In this document: positions 55,678 through 64,000 of the stretch, piece after piece
Layout of the letters: each line of letters begins with the position of its first letter
How positions within the stretch are numbered: position 1 is the stretch's first letter
Assembly (NCBI RefSeq): GCF_009711165.2
Contig: NZ_WMID02000009.1
Coordinates: 108,727 to 172,726 of the forward strand
Length of the DNA stretch: 64,000 nucleotides
Origin: Flavobacterium sp. MC2016-06
Lineage (GTDB): Bacteria > Bacteroidota > Bacteroidia > Flavobacteriales > Flavobacteriaceae
Direction: 5' to 3'
Made by a program: the position numbers and the translations under genes
The notes under the pieces: model-generated
Seen by the model: the letters and a program-made list of their open reading frames with translations, nothing else
Database searches by the model: none
Told to the model about the DNA's origin: nothing

Positions 55678-55703
55678 AATATAAATGTATAAAAATTAAA
55701 AGA

Positions 55704-55742
55704 CTAATACCGTTTCGATTTTGATAATCGGAACGGTATTAG
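55704..55742 (-). terminator. Hairpin between the SDR and AraC genes
   Basis: CTAATACCGTTTCGATT pairs with AATCGGAACGGTATTAG. Followed on the minus strand by TCTTTTAATTTTT, so it may end the SDR transcript. Confidence 0.65.
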
Positions 55743-55753
55743 AATTAGGTAAA

Positions 55754-56557
55754 TTATGCGCCAAGAAATTGCTTTCCAAGCTGTGTACGAAAAACTTCGT
55801 CTCCTTGTTCTAGTCTTTGTTTGTAAAGTGCTTTAGCATCTTCACCAGCTACATATCTCAATTTGGTTTTCCCGTCTGTAGCAGCTTCGTATACTACGTC
55901 GGCAATTTGTTCTGGAGTCGATGCCATTGCAAACATAGTATCAACATTGGCAAACATGGTATTTGTCATAGCTTCGTACTCAGGCTGCGCTCCCGTGTCA
56001 AGAGAACCGTGCAGAAATTCTGTTTTGATGCCGCCTGGAGAAACCGTTTTAATATTGATTCCAAACTGATTTAATTCAAAAGCCATGCTTTCGCTCCAGC
56101 CTTCCAAAGCCCATTTGGTTGCGTGATAAACAGAACCTAAAGGAAAAGCAATCAAGCCGCCTATAGAAGTAGTTGAGATAAATAAGCCGCTTTTTCTTTC
56201 TCTGAAATACGGAATAAAAGCATTTGTAACACGAATTACGCCTAGTAAATTAGTGTCGAGTTGTTTTGTAATCTGGCTGTCTGTAAGACTTTCCAAAGGA
56301 CCGATTAAACCATAACCAGCGTTGTTGTAAACGATATCAATATCGCTTAATTCAAGCGCTTTTTTAACGGTGCTTTGTATTTGATCGTAATTCGTAACAT
56401 CCAATGGAAGCAGAGTTACATTTTTTAAAGTAGAAAGTTCGGTTTCCTTTTCAGGATTTCTCATTGTTGCGATTACATTCCATCCTTTTTCCTGAAATAA
56501 TTTTGCTGTAGCTTTTCCTAATCCTGATGAAGCGCCTGTGATAAAAATAGTTTTCAT
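55754..56557 (-). CDS. SDR family oxidoreductase
   Basis: 267 residues. The Rossmann loop is TGASSGLGKATAKLF (residues about 6-20), NNAGYG near 90, and the catalytic pair YHATKWALEGW (Tyr-x-x-x-Lys near 155-159). A classical short-chain dehydrogenase/reductase with NAD(P) preference not evident. Same strand and adjacent to the AraC gene. Substrate unknown. Confidence 0.9.
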   Translation of the reverse strand: MKTIFITGASSGLGKATAKLFQEKGWNVIATMRNPEKETELSTLKNVTLLPLDVTNYDQIQSTVKKALELSDIDIVYNNAGYGLIGPLESLTDSQITKQLDTNLLGVIRVTNAFIPYFRERKSGLFISTTSIGGLIAFPLGSVYHATKWALEGWSESMAFELNQFGINIKTVSPGGIKTEFLHGSLDTGAQPEYEAMTNTMFANVDTMFAMASTPEQIADVVYEAATDGKTKLRYVAGEDAKALYKQRLEQGDEVFRTQLGKQFLGA

Positions 56558-56883
56558 AATTAATTGTTTTAAATTGATGAGGCAAAGTTCAGGATAGCAT
56601 ACAGCTTAAAAGTGTTCATTTTGGAGCAATGAGTGTTCAAAATGAATAATCGAAGTTTTGAATGTCATTGTAATCGAATTTTTATCATTTTTATTGCTTT
56701 TTAACAGTTTCTAATAATGATTTTGATTAATGCTTTTTGTTTAATTCTTTATTTCTTGAAGCCAAAAAAAAGCGTAAATTTGAACTTCCTCCATTTTTTA
56801 CATATCGTTTTTCATAGTCCATATAATCAATGATTTACAATGGTGAGATTTGGAATTTATAAAATTGTCTTTTTACAAAACTT
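56558..56883. other. 326-bp gap between the SDR gene and dnaE
   Basis: AT-rich. It contains the likely dnaE -7 box (TAAATTTG, 56775-56782) with a TTG 16 bp upstream. Nothing else is recognised; the SDR promoter should also be here. Confidence 0.5.
56775..56782 (+). promoter_or_regulatory. Candidate -7 box of dnaE
   Basis: TAAATTTG fits TAnnTTTG; spacing to TTG is 16, shorter than the 19 norm. The implied leader is about 95 bp. Confidence 0.4.
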
Positions 56884-59800
56884 ATGTATTTAATATTCGA
56901 TACCGAAACAACCGGATTACCCAAAAACTGGAATGCTCCAATAACCGATTCTGATAACTGGCCTCGCTGTATTCAGATTGCGTGGCAGCTTCATGACGAA
57001 ATGGGGCAGCTTATAGAACATCAGGATTATTTGGTGAAACCTGACGGATTTAATATTCCGTTTGACGCGGAACGTATTCACGGAATATCTACTGAATTGG
57101 CTGAAGCCGATGGAATTACGCTGGCCGAAGTTTTGGAGAAATTTAATATCGCCTTAAGTAAAACCAAATTTATTGTAGGTCAGAACTTAGGTTTCGACGT
57201 TAATATTATGGGGGCTGAGTTTCATAGAATGGGAGTAGACTCTCCAATGAGTACTATGCCAGTTTTAGATACGTGTACTGAAGTTACGGCTTCGTTATTA
57301 CAACTTCCCGGAGGTCGTGGTGGAAAATTTAAATTACCAACCTTAACAGAATTACACAGCTATCTTTTTGATAAACCATTCGCGGAAGCGCACAACGCAA
57401 CTGCCGATGTTGAGGCAACTACGCGTTGTTTCTTAGAATTAATTAGAAGAGAAGTTTTTACCAAAGAAGAACTAGATGTTCCTAAAGATTACTTTAAGGA
57501 ATTTCAAGAAAGAAACCCGCAGGAGTTTCCGTTAATTGGTTTAAAACACATCAACTTAAAAGCAGCTTCTGATAAAATCAGAGAGCAATTAAAAGCTTTA
57601 GAATCGGTTGGTAAAGAACCTGCAGTTTCGCATTCTGATAGAGCAGATTTTAAAGCAGCAAAATATTCGCATTTACATAATCATACGCAATTTTCGGTTT
57701 TACAATCTACAATAGGAATTGGTAATATTGTTTCGGCTACAGCCAAAAACGGAATGCCGGCTGTTGCCATGACCGATACTGGAAACATGATGGGAGCTTT
57801 TCACTTTGTGAGTGCCGTTATGAATCATAATAAAGCAGCATCTGGAAAAAATAAAGCTTTGGTTGAAGCTGGCGAAGAACCAACAGAAACCGAGATAAAG
57901 CCAATTGTAGGCTGTGAATTTAATGTTTGCGACAATCACTTAGATAAAAGTAAAAAAGACAACGGAAATCAGGTTGTATTATTAGCCAAAAACAAAAAAG
58001 GTTATCACAATTTGGCAAAAATGTCATCTATCGCGTTTACAGACGGATTTTATTATGTTCCTAGAATTGACCGAAAAATTGTCGAGAAATACAAGGAAGA
58101 CATTATGGTCTTGTCTGGAAATTTATACGGCGAGATTCAGAGTAAAATTCTAAACGTTGGTGAAAATCAAGCCGAAGAAGCTTTGATTTGGTGGAAGGCA
58201 CAATTTGGCGATGATTTTTATCTTGAAGTGATGCGTCACAATCAAGAAGATGAAAATCGTGTAAACAAAACCCTGATTGAATTTTCTCAGAAACACAATG
58301 TTAAATTAATTGCTACAAATAATACCTATTATTTAAATAAAGAAGACGCCAATGCGCACGATATTTTATTGTGTGTAAAAGATGGTGAAAAACAAGCTAC
58401 GCCAATTGGTCGTGGTCGTGGTTATCGTTACGGATTACCCAATCAGGAATATTATTATAAGTCGCAAGAGGAAATGAAAAAGCTCTTTGCCGATTTGCCT
58501 GATGCGATTATCAATATTCAAGAAATTGTCGATAAAGTAGAAGGCTATTCTCTTTATCGTGATGTATTACTTCCAAAATTTGATATTCCAGAAGAGTTTG
58601 TAGTCGTAGAAGATGAAGCTGACGGTGGTGTAAGAGGAGAGAATAAATACCTGCGTCACTTAACCATGGTAGGAGCAGCAAAAAGATATGGAGAAATTAC
58701 AGAATCGATTCAAGAACGTTTAGATTTTGAATTACTGACAATTTCCAATTCTGGATATCCGGGTTATTTCTTGATTGTACAGGATTTCATTGCCGAAGCC
58801 AGAAATATGGACGTTTCCGTTGGTCCCGGTCGTGGATCTGCGGCAGGTTCTGCCGTTGCATACTGTTTAGGAATCACGAATATTGACCCGATTAAGTACG
58901 ATTTGCTTTTTGAGCGTTTCCTAAATCCTGACCGTGTGTCGATGCCCGATATTGATATCGATTTTGATGACGAGGGTCGTGGTCGTGTAATGGAGTATGT
59001 AATTAATAAATACGGTAAAAATCAGGTTGCACAAATTATTACTTATGGTAAAATGGCAACCAAATCTGCGATTCGTGATACGGCTCGTGTGCTAGATTTA
59101 CCGCTGTTTGAAGCCGATAGAATTGCAAAACTGATTCCGGGAATGATGCCGTCAAAATGGAATTTGGCGCGTTTTATTTCAGAGAGTGAAGATGAGGTTA
59201 AAAAAGCACTTCGTTCTGATGAATTTGACAATGTAAAAGAATTAATCGCCATTGCCAATGAAGATGATTTGGCTGGAGAAACGATTCAACAGGCAAAAAT
59301 CCTTGAAGGATCAATGCGAAATACCGGAATTCACGCCTGCGGAGTTATTATTACGCCATCGGATATTACGAATTTCGTTCCCGTTACAACGGCAAAAGAT
59401 TCTGATTTATACGTAACCCAGTTTGATAACTCGGTTGCAGAAAGTGCAGGATTGCTGAAGATGGACTTCTTGGGTCTAAAGACCCTTACACTTATAAAAG
59501 ATACCGTTAAACTGGTAAAATACAGAACAAATATTGATCTCGATCCGGATACTTTTCCGATTGATGATGTCGAAACATATGCACTTTTCCAAAGAGGAGA
59601 AACGGTTGGAATCTTCCAATACGAGTCACCCGGAATGCAGAAATATATGAAGGATCTGAAACCGACAGTTTTTGGAGATTTAATTGCCATGAATGCTTTG
59701 TATCGTCCGGGACCATTAGAATATATTCCGTCTTTCGTAAGAAGAAAAAACGGCGAAGAGGAAATCAAATACGATTTAGATGCCTGCGAAGAATATTTAG

Positions 59801-61422
59801 GAGAAACCTACGGAATTACGGTTTACCAAGAGCAGGTAATGCTTTTGTCGCAATCGCTGGCTGACTTTACAAAAGGTGAGGCCGACGTTTTGCGTAAAGC
59901 GATGGGTAAGAAACAAAAGGATGTTCTAGATAAAATGAAACCGAAGTTTGTAGAACAAGCTGCAAAAAAAGGTCATGATGCAAAGGTTTTAGAGAAAATC
60001 TGGAAAGACTGGGAAGCTTTTGCGAGTTATGCCTTCAACAAATCGCACTCTACTTGTTATGCTTGGATTGCCTATCAAACGGCGTATTTAAAAGCGCATT
60101 ATCCTGCAGAATATATGGCTGCGGTACTTTCTAATAATATGAATGATATTAAACAAGTATCATTTTTTATGGAAGAATGTAAACGTATGGGATTAGCCGT
60201 TTTGGGTCCAGATGTAAATGAGTCGTTTTATAAATTTACGGTAAATGATGATTATGCCGTTCGTTTTGGAATGGGAGCGATTAAAGGTGTGGGTTCTGGA
60301 GCCGTAGCAACTATTGTAGAATGCAGAAAAGATGGTAGATACAAGTCGATTTTTGATTTAGCAAAACGAATTGATTTGCGCGCTGCGAATAAAAAAGCAA
60401 TTGAAAATTTAGCGCTTGCAGGTGGTTTTGATTCCTTTGAAGGAACTACAAGAGCACAGTATTTTCATGATGACGGCGATGGAATTACATTTTACGAAAA
60501 AGCAATGCGTTACGGATCGAAGTTTCAAGAAAATGAAAATTCATCTCAGGTAAGTTTGTTTGGAGAAACGAGTGAAGTGCAGATTGCAGAACCTGTTGTG
60601 CCTCCTTGTGAAGACTGGAGCACAATGGAAAAGCTGGCCAAAGAAAAAGAAGTTGTTGGGATCTATATTTCCGGACATCCGCTGGACGATTTTAAATTTG
60701 AAATGAAATACTTCTGTAATTCCCGATTGGAATCACTGAAAAGTATGAACGAATATGTTGGTAAAAATCTAAATTTTGCCGGAATCATTAATAACGTACA
60801 GCACCGTGTGGCAAAAAACGGAAAGGGCTGGGCAGTTTTTAATCTTGAAGGATATGATGAGAGTTATGAGTTTAAGATTTTTGGTGAAGAATATTTAAAA
60901 TTCCGCCATTTCTTGATTCAGAATAATTTTGCTTTCTTGAAAATTCTAATAAAAGACGGCTGGGTAAATCATGATACAGGTAAAAAGTCAGATCCAAGAA
61001 TGCAGTTTGTTGAGATAAGACAATTGCAGGATATTTTAGAAGCTTTTGCGAAGAAATTAATTTTATTGCTGAATATCAAAGATTTGCAGACAGAATTTAT
61101 TCATAAGCTGAATTATTTATTTAATGAAAATAAAGGAGACAATTCTGTGACTTTTGAAATCATGGAATTAGAAAAAATAAAACGTTTGGTTGAGGTAGAA
61201 ACACCAACTGATTTTGAGGAAACTGAAGATGCTGTTTTTGAACAAGAAAATGATAGTGAAGATGGAGCAATTGCCGAAACTAAAATTCAAGAGGTAAACG
61301 AGGTTGAAGAGATAAAAGTTGTCACCAAATTAACGATGCCAAGTCGAAGATTAAAGGTCAAAATTTCGACTGAATTATTACACGAATTAGAGAAAATGCA
61401 GATCAATTTTAAATTGAACTAA
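56884..61422 (+). CDS. dnaE: DNA polymerase III alpha subunit with N-terminal DEDDh exonuclease
   Basis: 1512 residues, longer than the 1160 of E. coli DnaE. Residues 1-190 form a DnaQ-like DEDDh exonuclease: FDTETTGLPKNW (DxE), VGQNLGFDVN, AHNATADVEATTRCF. A linker precedes the PHP domain (YSHLHNHTQFSVLQSTIGIG, AMTDTGNMMGAFHF). The polymerase domain shows GPGRGSAAGSAVAYCLGITN and PDIDIDFDDEGRGR (catalytic Asp). The fingers end in the helix-hairpin-helix region with AVRFGMGAIKGVGSG, followed by an OB fold. The fusion puts the proofreading activity in the same chain; such fusions are known in Bacteroidota. Confidence 0.95.
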   Translation: MYLIFDTETTGLPKNWNAPITDSDNWPRCIQIAWQLHDEMGQLIEHQDYLVKPDGFNIPFDAERIHGISTELAEADGITLAEVLEKFNIALSKTKFIVGQNLGFDVNIMGAEFHRMGVDSPMSTMPVLDTCTEVTASLLQLPGGRGGKFKLPTLTELHSYLFDKPFAEAHNATADVEATTRCFLELIRREVFTKEELDVPKDYFKEFQERNPQEFPLIGLKHINLKAASDKIREQLKALESVGKEPAVSHSDRADFKAAKYSHLHNHTQFSVLQSTIGIGNIVSATAKNGMPAVAMTDTGNMMGAFHFVSAVMNHNKAASGKNKALVEAGEEPTETEIKPIVGCEFNVCDNHLDKSKKDNGNQVVLLAKNKKGYHNLAKMSSIAFTDGFYYVPRIDRKIVEKYKEDIMVLSGNLYGEIQSKILNVGENQAEEALIWWKAQFGDDFYLEVMRHNQEDENRVNKTLIEFSQKHNVKLIATNNTYYLNKEDANAHDILLCVKDGEKQATPIGRGRGYRYGLPNQEYYYKSQEEMKKLFADLPDAIINIQEIVDKVEGYSLYRDVLLPKFDIPEEFVVVEDEADGGVRGENKYLRHLTMVGAAKRYGEITESIQERLDFELLTISNSGYPGYFLIVQDFIAEARNMDVSVGPGRGSAAGSAVAYCLGITNIDPIKYDLLFERFLNPDRVSMPDIDIDFDDEGRGRVMEYVINKYGKNQVAQIITYGKMATKSAIRDTARVLDLPLFEADRIAKLIPGMMPSKWNLARFISESEDEVKKALRSDEFDNVKELIAIANEDDLAGETIQQAKILEGSMRNTGIHACGVIITPSDITNFVPVTTAKDSDLYVTQFDNSVAESAGLLKMDFLGLKTLTLIKDTVKLVKYRTNIDLDPDTFPIDDVETYALFQRGETVGIFQYESPGMQKYMKDLKPTVFGDLIAMNALYRPGPLEYIPSFVRRKNGEEEIKYDLDACEEYLGETYGITVYQEQVMLLSQSLADFTKGEADVLRKAMGKKQKDVLDKMKPKFVEQAAKKGHDAKVLEKIWKDWEAFASYAFNKSHSTCYAWIAYQTAYLKAHYPAEYMAAVLSNNMNDIKQVSFFMEECKRMGLAVLGPDVNESFYKFTVNDDYAVRFGMGAIKGVGSGAVATIVECRKDGRYKSIFDLAKRIDLRAANKKAIENLALAGGFDSFEGTTRAQYFHDDGDGITFYEKAMRYGSKFQENENSSQVSLFGETSEVQIAEPVVPPCEDWSTMEKLAKEKEVVGIYISGHPLDDFKFEMKYFCNSRLESLKSMNEYVGKNLNFAGIINNVQHRVAKNGKGWAVFNLEGYDESYEFKIFGEEYLKFRHFLIQNNFAFLKILIKDGWVNHDTGKKSDPRMQFVEIRQLQDILEAFAKKLILLLNIKDLQTEFIHKLNYLFNENKGDNSVTFEIMELEKIKRLVEVETPTDFEETEDAVFEQENDSEDGAIAETKIQEVNEVEEIKVVTKLTMPSRRLKVKISTELLHELEKMQINFKLN

Positions 61423-61570
61423 AAATTTAACAGTTAAAATTTAAACGAATGTTAAAATTTTTAGTTAAAAATATGCGTGCATAATAGATTTTTAGTAATA
61501 TTGCCAGAAATTACAACGTTTTCGTTCCAAGTCTAACAACACAAGCTATAAGGATATGTTAAAAATACTC

Positions 61571-61578
61571 TAAGTTTG
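61571..61578 (+). promoter_or_regulatory. Candidate -7 box of the OMP gene
   Basis: TAAGTTTG, 24 bp before the ATG at 61602. No TTG at the -33 position. Confidence 0.45.
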
Positions 61579-61601
61579 TATAAATTAATTAAATCAAAAT
61601 T

Positions 61602-62570
61602 ATGAAAAAGAACCTGTTTTTATTAGGATTAATGGTTTGCTCTATGGCTACTATGGCGCAGACAGAAAAAGCAGACAAACCAGAAAGCTGGTATTTTAAA
61701 TTAGGTGGATCTTATTTTAATCAAACTGCTTCAACAGAATTTCCAGAAGTAGGTGGACAACTGCCAAACAGAGATGTTTATACAGGTACTTTAGCAGCTA
61801 ATAAATTAGCTTCAAGAGAAAGTGTAACAGGTTCTTTTGGACAAGGTTTTAGAAGTGGTATTACTGGCGGTTACCGTTTTTCTACTCGTTTAGGAGTAGA
61901 GTTGTCTGCAAACTATTACATAAGTAATAGCAAAACAATGGCACAAACTACAAATAGACTTATTTCTTATAATCCAGCGACTAGTCCAGCTGCTACATAT
62001 GTAAGTTTTACTGCTGAAGGACAAATTAAAGCTTTTGAATTAACTCCAGCGCTTGTAATGTTCTTAGGAGAAGCTCATGGTTTTGAGCCTTACACTAAAG
62101 TTGGTGTAATCGTTCCAGTTCATGGTACTTTAGATATTAAAACAGACAGACAGTATACTACTTTTGTAAATGGTGCTCAAGTTGCTGCTACTGATGCTTA
62201 CTCAAAAGACGTTGTAAAACCAAATGCAACTATCGGATTTACTGCTGCTGTAGGTACATCTTATAAATTAGGAAAACATATTTCTGCTTTTGCTGAGATA
62301 GAGTACCGTAACTTTACTGTACACGGGAAAACTAAAGAAACAGAAATTTATACTGAAAACGGTGTAGATAAATTAAACACTACTACATCATTTAGAGCAG
62401 CTTCATATGCTGCTAATCATACTAATTACCACAGTTCAATTAATGGTACTTCTAATAGTACTGTAACAAATGCTGCTGGTTTTGATAATACTAAAGCTAC
62501 TGATGATATCAGCTCTTATGTTGGAATCTCTGGTGTAGGTTTAACAGTAGGTCTTAAATACAGCCTATAA
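61602..62570 (+). CDS. Outer-membrane beta-barrel protein
   Basis: 322 residues. Signal peptide MKKNLFLLGLMVCSMATMAQ. The mature part begins SWYFKLGGSYFNQTAS and alternates strands with long Ser/Thr/Asn loops, ending VGLTVGLKYSL as in OmpW/OmpA-like barrels of Bacteroidota. Ordinary barrel porin or structural OMP; the ligand is not evident. It has its own promoter box and a strong terminator, so it is a single-gene unit. Confidence 0.85.
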   Translation: MKKNLFLLGLMVCSMATMAQTEKADKPESWYFKLGGSYFNQTASTEFPEVGGQLPNRDVYTGTLAANKLASRESVTGSFGQGFRSGITGGYRFSTRLGVELSANYYISNSKTMAQTTNRLISYNPATSPAATYVSFTAEGQIKAFELTPALVMFLGEAHGFEPYTKVGVIVPVHGTLDIKTDRQYTTFVNGAQVAATDAYSKDVVKPNATIGFTAAVGTSYKLGKHISAFAEIEYRNFTVHGKTKETEIYTENGVDKLNTTTSFRAASYAANHTNYHSSINGTSNSTVTNAAGFDNTKATDDISSYVGISGVGLTVGLKYSL

Positions 62571-62590
62571 TTTTATACAGTTTATAGTTT

Positions 62591-62628
62591 AAAAAAAGAG
62601 GATATTCATTTGAATATCCTCTTTTTTT
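62591..62628 (+). terminator. Terminator of the OMP gene
   Basis: AAAAAAAGAGGATATTCA pairs with TGAATATCCTCTTTTTTT over two bases: a symmetric, bidirectional terminator. Confidence 0.9.
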
Positions 62629-62634
62629 GTTTTT

Positions 62635-62723
62635 TGTCATTGCGAGGAACGAAGCAATCACATTTGGTAAATCAAACTTTATATATTTTTATTAGTGCAG
62701 TTGCTTCGTTCCTCGCAATGACA
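62635..62723. repeat. Complete palindromic element, GAGGAACGAAGCAA family
   Basis: Perfect 23-bp inverse arms (62635-62657 and 62701-62723, TGTCATTGCGAGGAACGAAG...) enclose 43 bp. Related half copy at 19905-19934. The arrangement of two inverted short repeats around a short centre is the REPIN form. Confidence 0.8.
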
Positions 62724-62740
62724 ATATTGTGGTAAAAAAA

Positions 62741-63733
62741 CTATTTCAGATTCCTAAATTCTTTTAAAACTTCATCAATAACCCAAGTAGTTCTCGCTGC
62801 AGAATTTCCTTTTGATGGAGAAGCTCCTTCTTCACCTAGAATTTCGGCTACTACAGTTTCTATAAACGGCTGCTGAATGTGAAGCGGATTTTCGATTGTA
62901 ATGCTTTCTTTTTCTCCGTTTATATATTGAATATGAATTGGATCATTTCCAAATGTAGAGAAGGAAATTTTACCTTTATCGCCTACAATTTCGGTATTGT
63001 CGTAACGCTCAAAACTAGCAAAATTCCATAAACCAGAACCGTGAATTCCATTTTCGAATAAAAAAGACATCGAAACGGTATCTTCTGCAGGATAAGCCAG
63101 AAGCTGTGAACTCGCATGTCCGCGAACAGACTTAATTGGTCCTAAAACAAAATCTAGAAAATCTAACGTATGACAAGCCAAATCTACAAAGATACCGCCG
63201 CCAGAAATATGAGGCATAACCGTCCAAGGTAAGTTGATTTCGTCATCGTAACGCTCTTCAAACGGATGATATAAAACACAATTTACATGTCTTACCGTTC
63301 CTATTTTACCTTCATCAATTAATTTTTTTATTTTTAGAAATCTTGGTAGACTTCTTCTGTAATAAGCAACAAATAAAGGTACATTATGTGCTTTGCAGGC
63401 GCTTATCATTTCGTTGCATTCTTCAAAAGTCAGTGCCATGGGTTTTTCTACATACACTGGTTTTCCAGCCTTAGCGCACAAAAGAGTATATTCTTTATGA
63501 GAAGAAGGTGGTGTCGCAATATAAACGGCATCAACTTCGGGATCATTAATTAAATCAATCGCGTTCGAATACCATTTTGGAACATTATGACGTTTGGCAT
63601 AATCTTCGGCAAGTGTCGCATCTCTGCGCATTACGGCAACTAAAGCAGAGTTAGGAGCTTTCTGAAAACCTGGTCCGCTTTTAACTTCAGTTACATTTCC
63701 ACAGCCAATGATTCCCCATTTTACAATTTTCAT
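62741..63733 (-). CDS. Gfo/Idh/MocA family oxidoreductase
   Basis: 330 residues. NAD(P)-binding N-terminus WGIIGCGNVTEVKSGPGF, then AVYIATPPSSHKEYTLLCAK, and EKPMALTFEECNEM with the family EKP catalytic Lys. The second half is the C-terminal alpha/beta domain with DLACHTLDFLDFVLGPIK (catalytic His region). Acts on an unidentified sugar or polyol. Stands alone at the window end. Confidence 0.9.
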   Translation of the reverse strand: MKIVKWGIIGCGNVTEVKSGPGFQKAPNSALVAVMRRDATLAEDYAKRHNVPKWYSNAIDLINDPEVDAVYIATPPSSHKEYTLLCAKAGKPVYVEKPMALTFEECNEMISACKAHNVPLFVAYYRRSLPRFLKIKKLIDEGKIGTVRHVNCVLYHPFEERYDDEINLPWTVMPHISGGGIFVDLACHTLDFLDFVLGPIKSVRGHASSQLLAYPAEDTVSMSFLFENGIHGSGLWNFASFERYDNTEIVGDKGKISFSTFGNDPIHIQYINGEKESITIENPLHIQQPFIETVVAEILGEEGASPSKGNSAARTTWVIDEVLKEFRNLK

Positions 63734-63780
63734 TTCTTGGTTTTTTTAGTTGTATCAAATTTAAGGGAAAAACGATTGTT

Positions 63781-64000
63781 AAAAAAGGGTTGCCACTAAT
63801 TACACGAATTTCCGCGAATTTATTTTTGAAAAGGCTTAAAAGTTTTAGCCACAGATTAAAAGGATTCTCACTGATTTTTTAATTTTAGTAAAAAGGGTTT
63901 GCCACGAATTACACTAATTTCCACGAATTTATTTTTGAAAAGGCTTAAAAAGTTTTAGCCACAGATTAAAAGGATTCTCACTGATTTTTTAATTTTAGTA
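63781..64000. repeat. Two tandem copies of a ~110-bp intergenic repeat
   Basis: Units of about 109-110 bp starting at about 63781 and 63890, and continuing beyond the window edge. They differ at a handful of positions and contain the CACGAATT motif of the element at 14682-14771 (GCCACGAATTACACTAATTT) plus a CACAGATTAAAAGGATTCTC segment. The region upstream of the oxidoreductase is otherwise without genes. Confidence 0.75.

Overview
The window is about 64 kb of an AT-rich Bacteroidota chromosome, very probably Flavobacterium. Supporting signs are the TAnnTTTG-type promoter boxes, AT-rich starts without clear Shine-Dalgarno sites, a type IX secretion (T9SS) sorting tail on a SprB-repeat protein, many Cys-anchored lipoproteins, an exonuclease-fused DnaE, and several families of palindromic intergenic repeats. 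Most of it is ordinary chromosomal sequence, but two accessory loci stand out.

Layout. 0-5.5 kb: an RND efflux pump (adaptor cut by the window edge, plus permease) and a TetA-like MFS transporter. 5.6-19.8 kb: a cell-surface locus. The minus strand encodes a small membrane protein, a lipoprotein, a PKD/outer-membrane-barrel protein, an exported TPR-CHAT protein, a retropepsin-like protease overlapping the CHAT gene, and a 1976-residue SprB-repeat T9SS protein. Divergent to these are an ECF sigma factor and a membrane-anchored TPR protein that looks like its anti-sigma partner. Four copies of one bipartite motif (AGGGGTAACAA, 16 bp, ATMTAY) lie around the sigma gene and look like the promoter recognised by that sigma factor.

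20-35 kb: an S41 protease, TatD nuclease, acyltransferase, type I asparaginase, MFS transporter with divergent LysR regulator, tRNA-Ser(GGA), rhomboid protease, small regulators and hypotheticals, lipoproteins (lipocalin-like, PrcB-like, SGNH hydrolase), a DUF3050 protein and glutaryl-CoA dehydrogenase.

35-45.3 kb: a putative exported-peptide (RiPP/bacteriocin-like) locus. It holds a TPR-AraC regulator, three tandem near-identical GG-leader precursors on the minus strand, a C39-like/VKOR/DsbA-like fusion, three Cys-containing precursors with a decayed fourth, a C39-peptidase ABC exporter, its HlyD adaptor and a CarboxypepD_reg-like protein. The parts suggest peptides matured at a double-glycine site, oxidised by the VKOR protein and exported by the ABC/HlyD pair.

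45.3-64 kb: housekeeping genes. These are TrmN6-like methyltransferase, a four-helix-bundle protein between perfect inverted repeats, rimM-rpsP, an RRM protein, leuC-leuD-leuA-leuB with a well-formed promoter, an AraC/SDR pair, dnaE, an outer-membrane barrel protein and a Gfo/Idh/MocA oxidoreductase. No CRISPR array, transposase, prophage or rRNA was seen. All functional calls are from reading motifs in the sequence; no database search was run.
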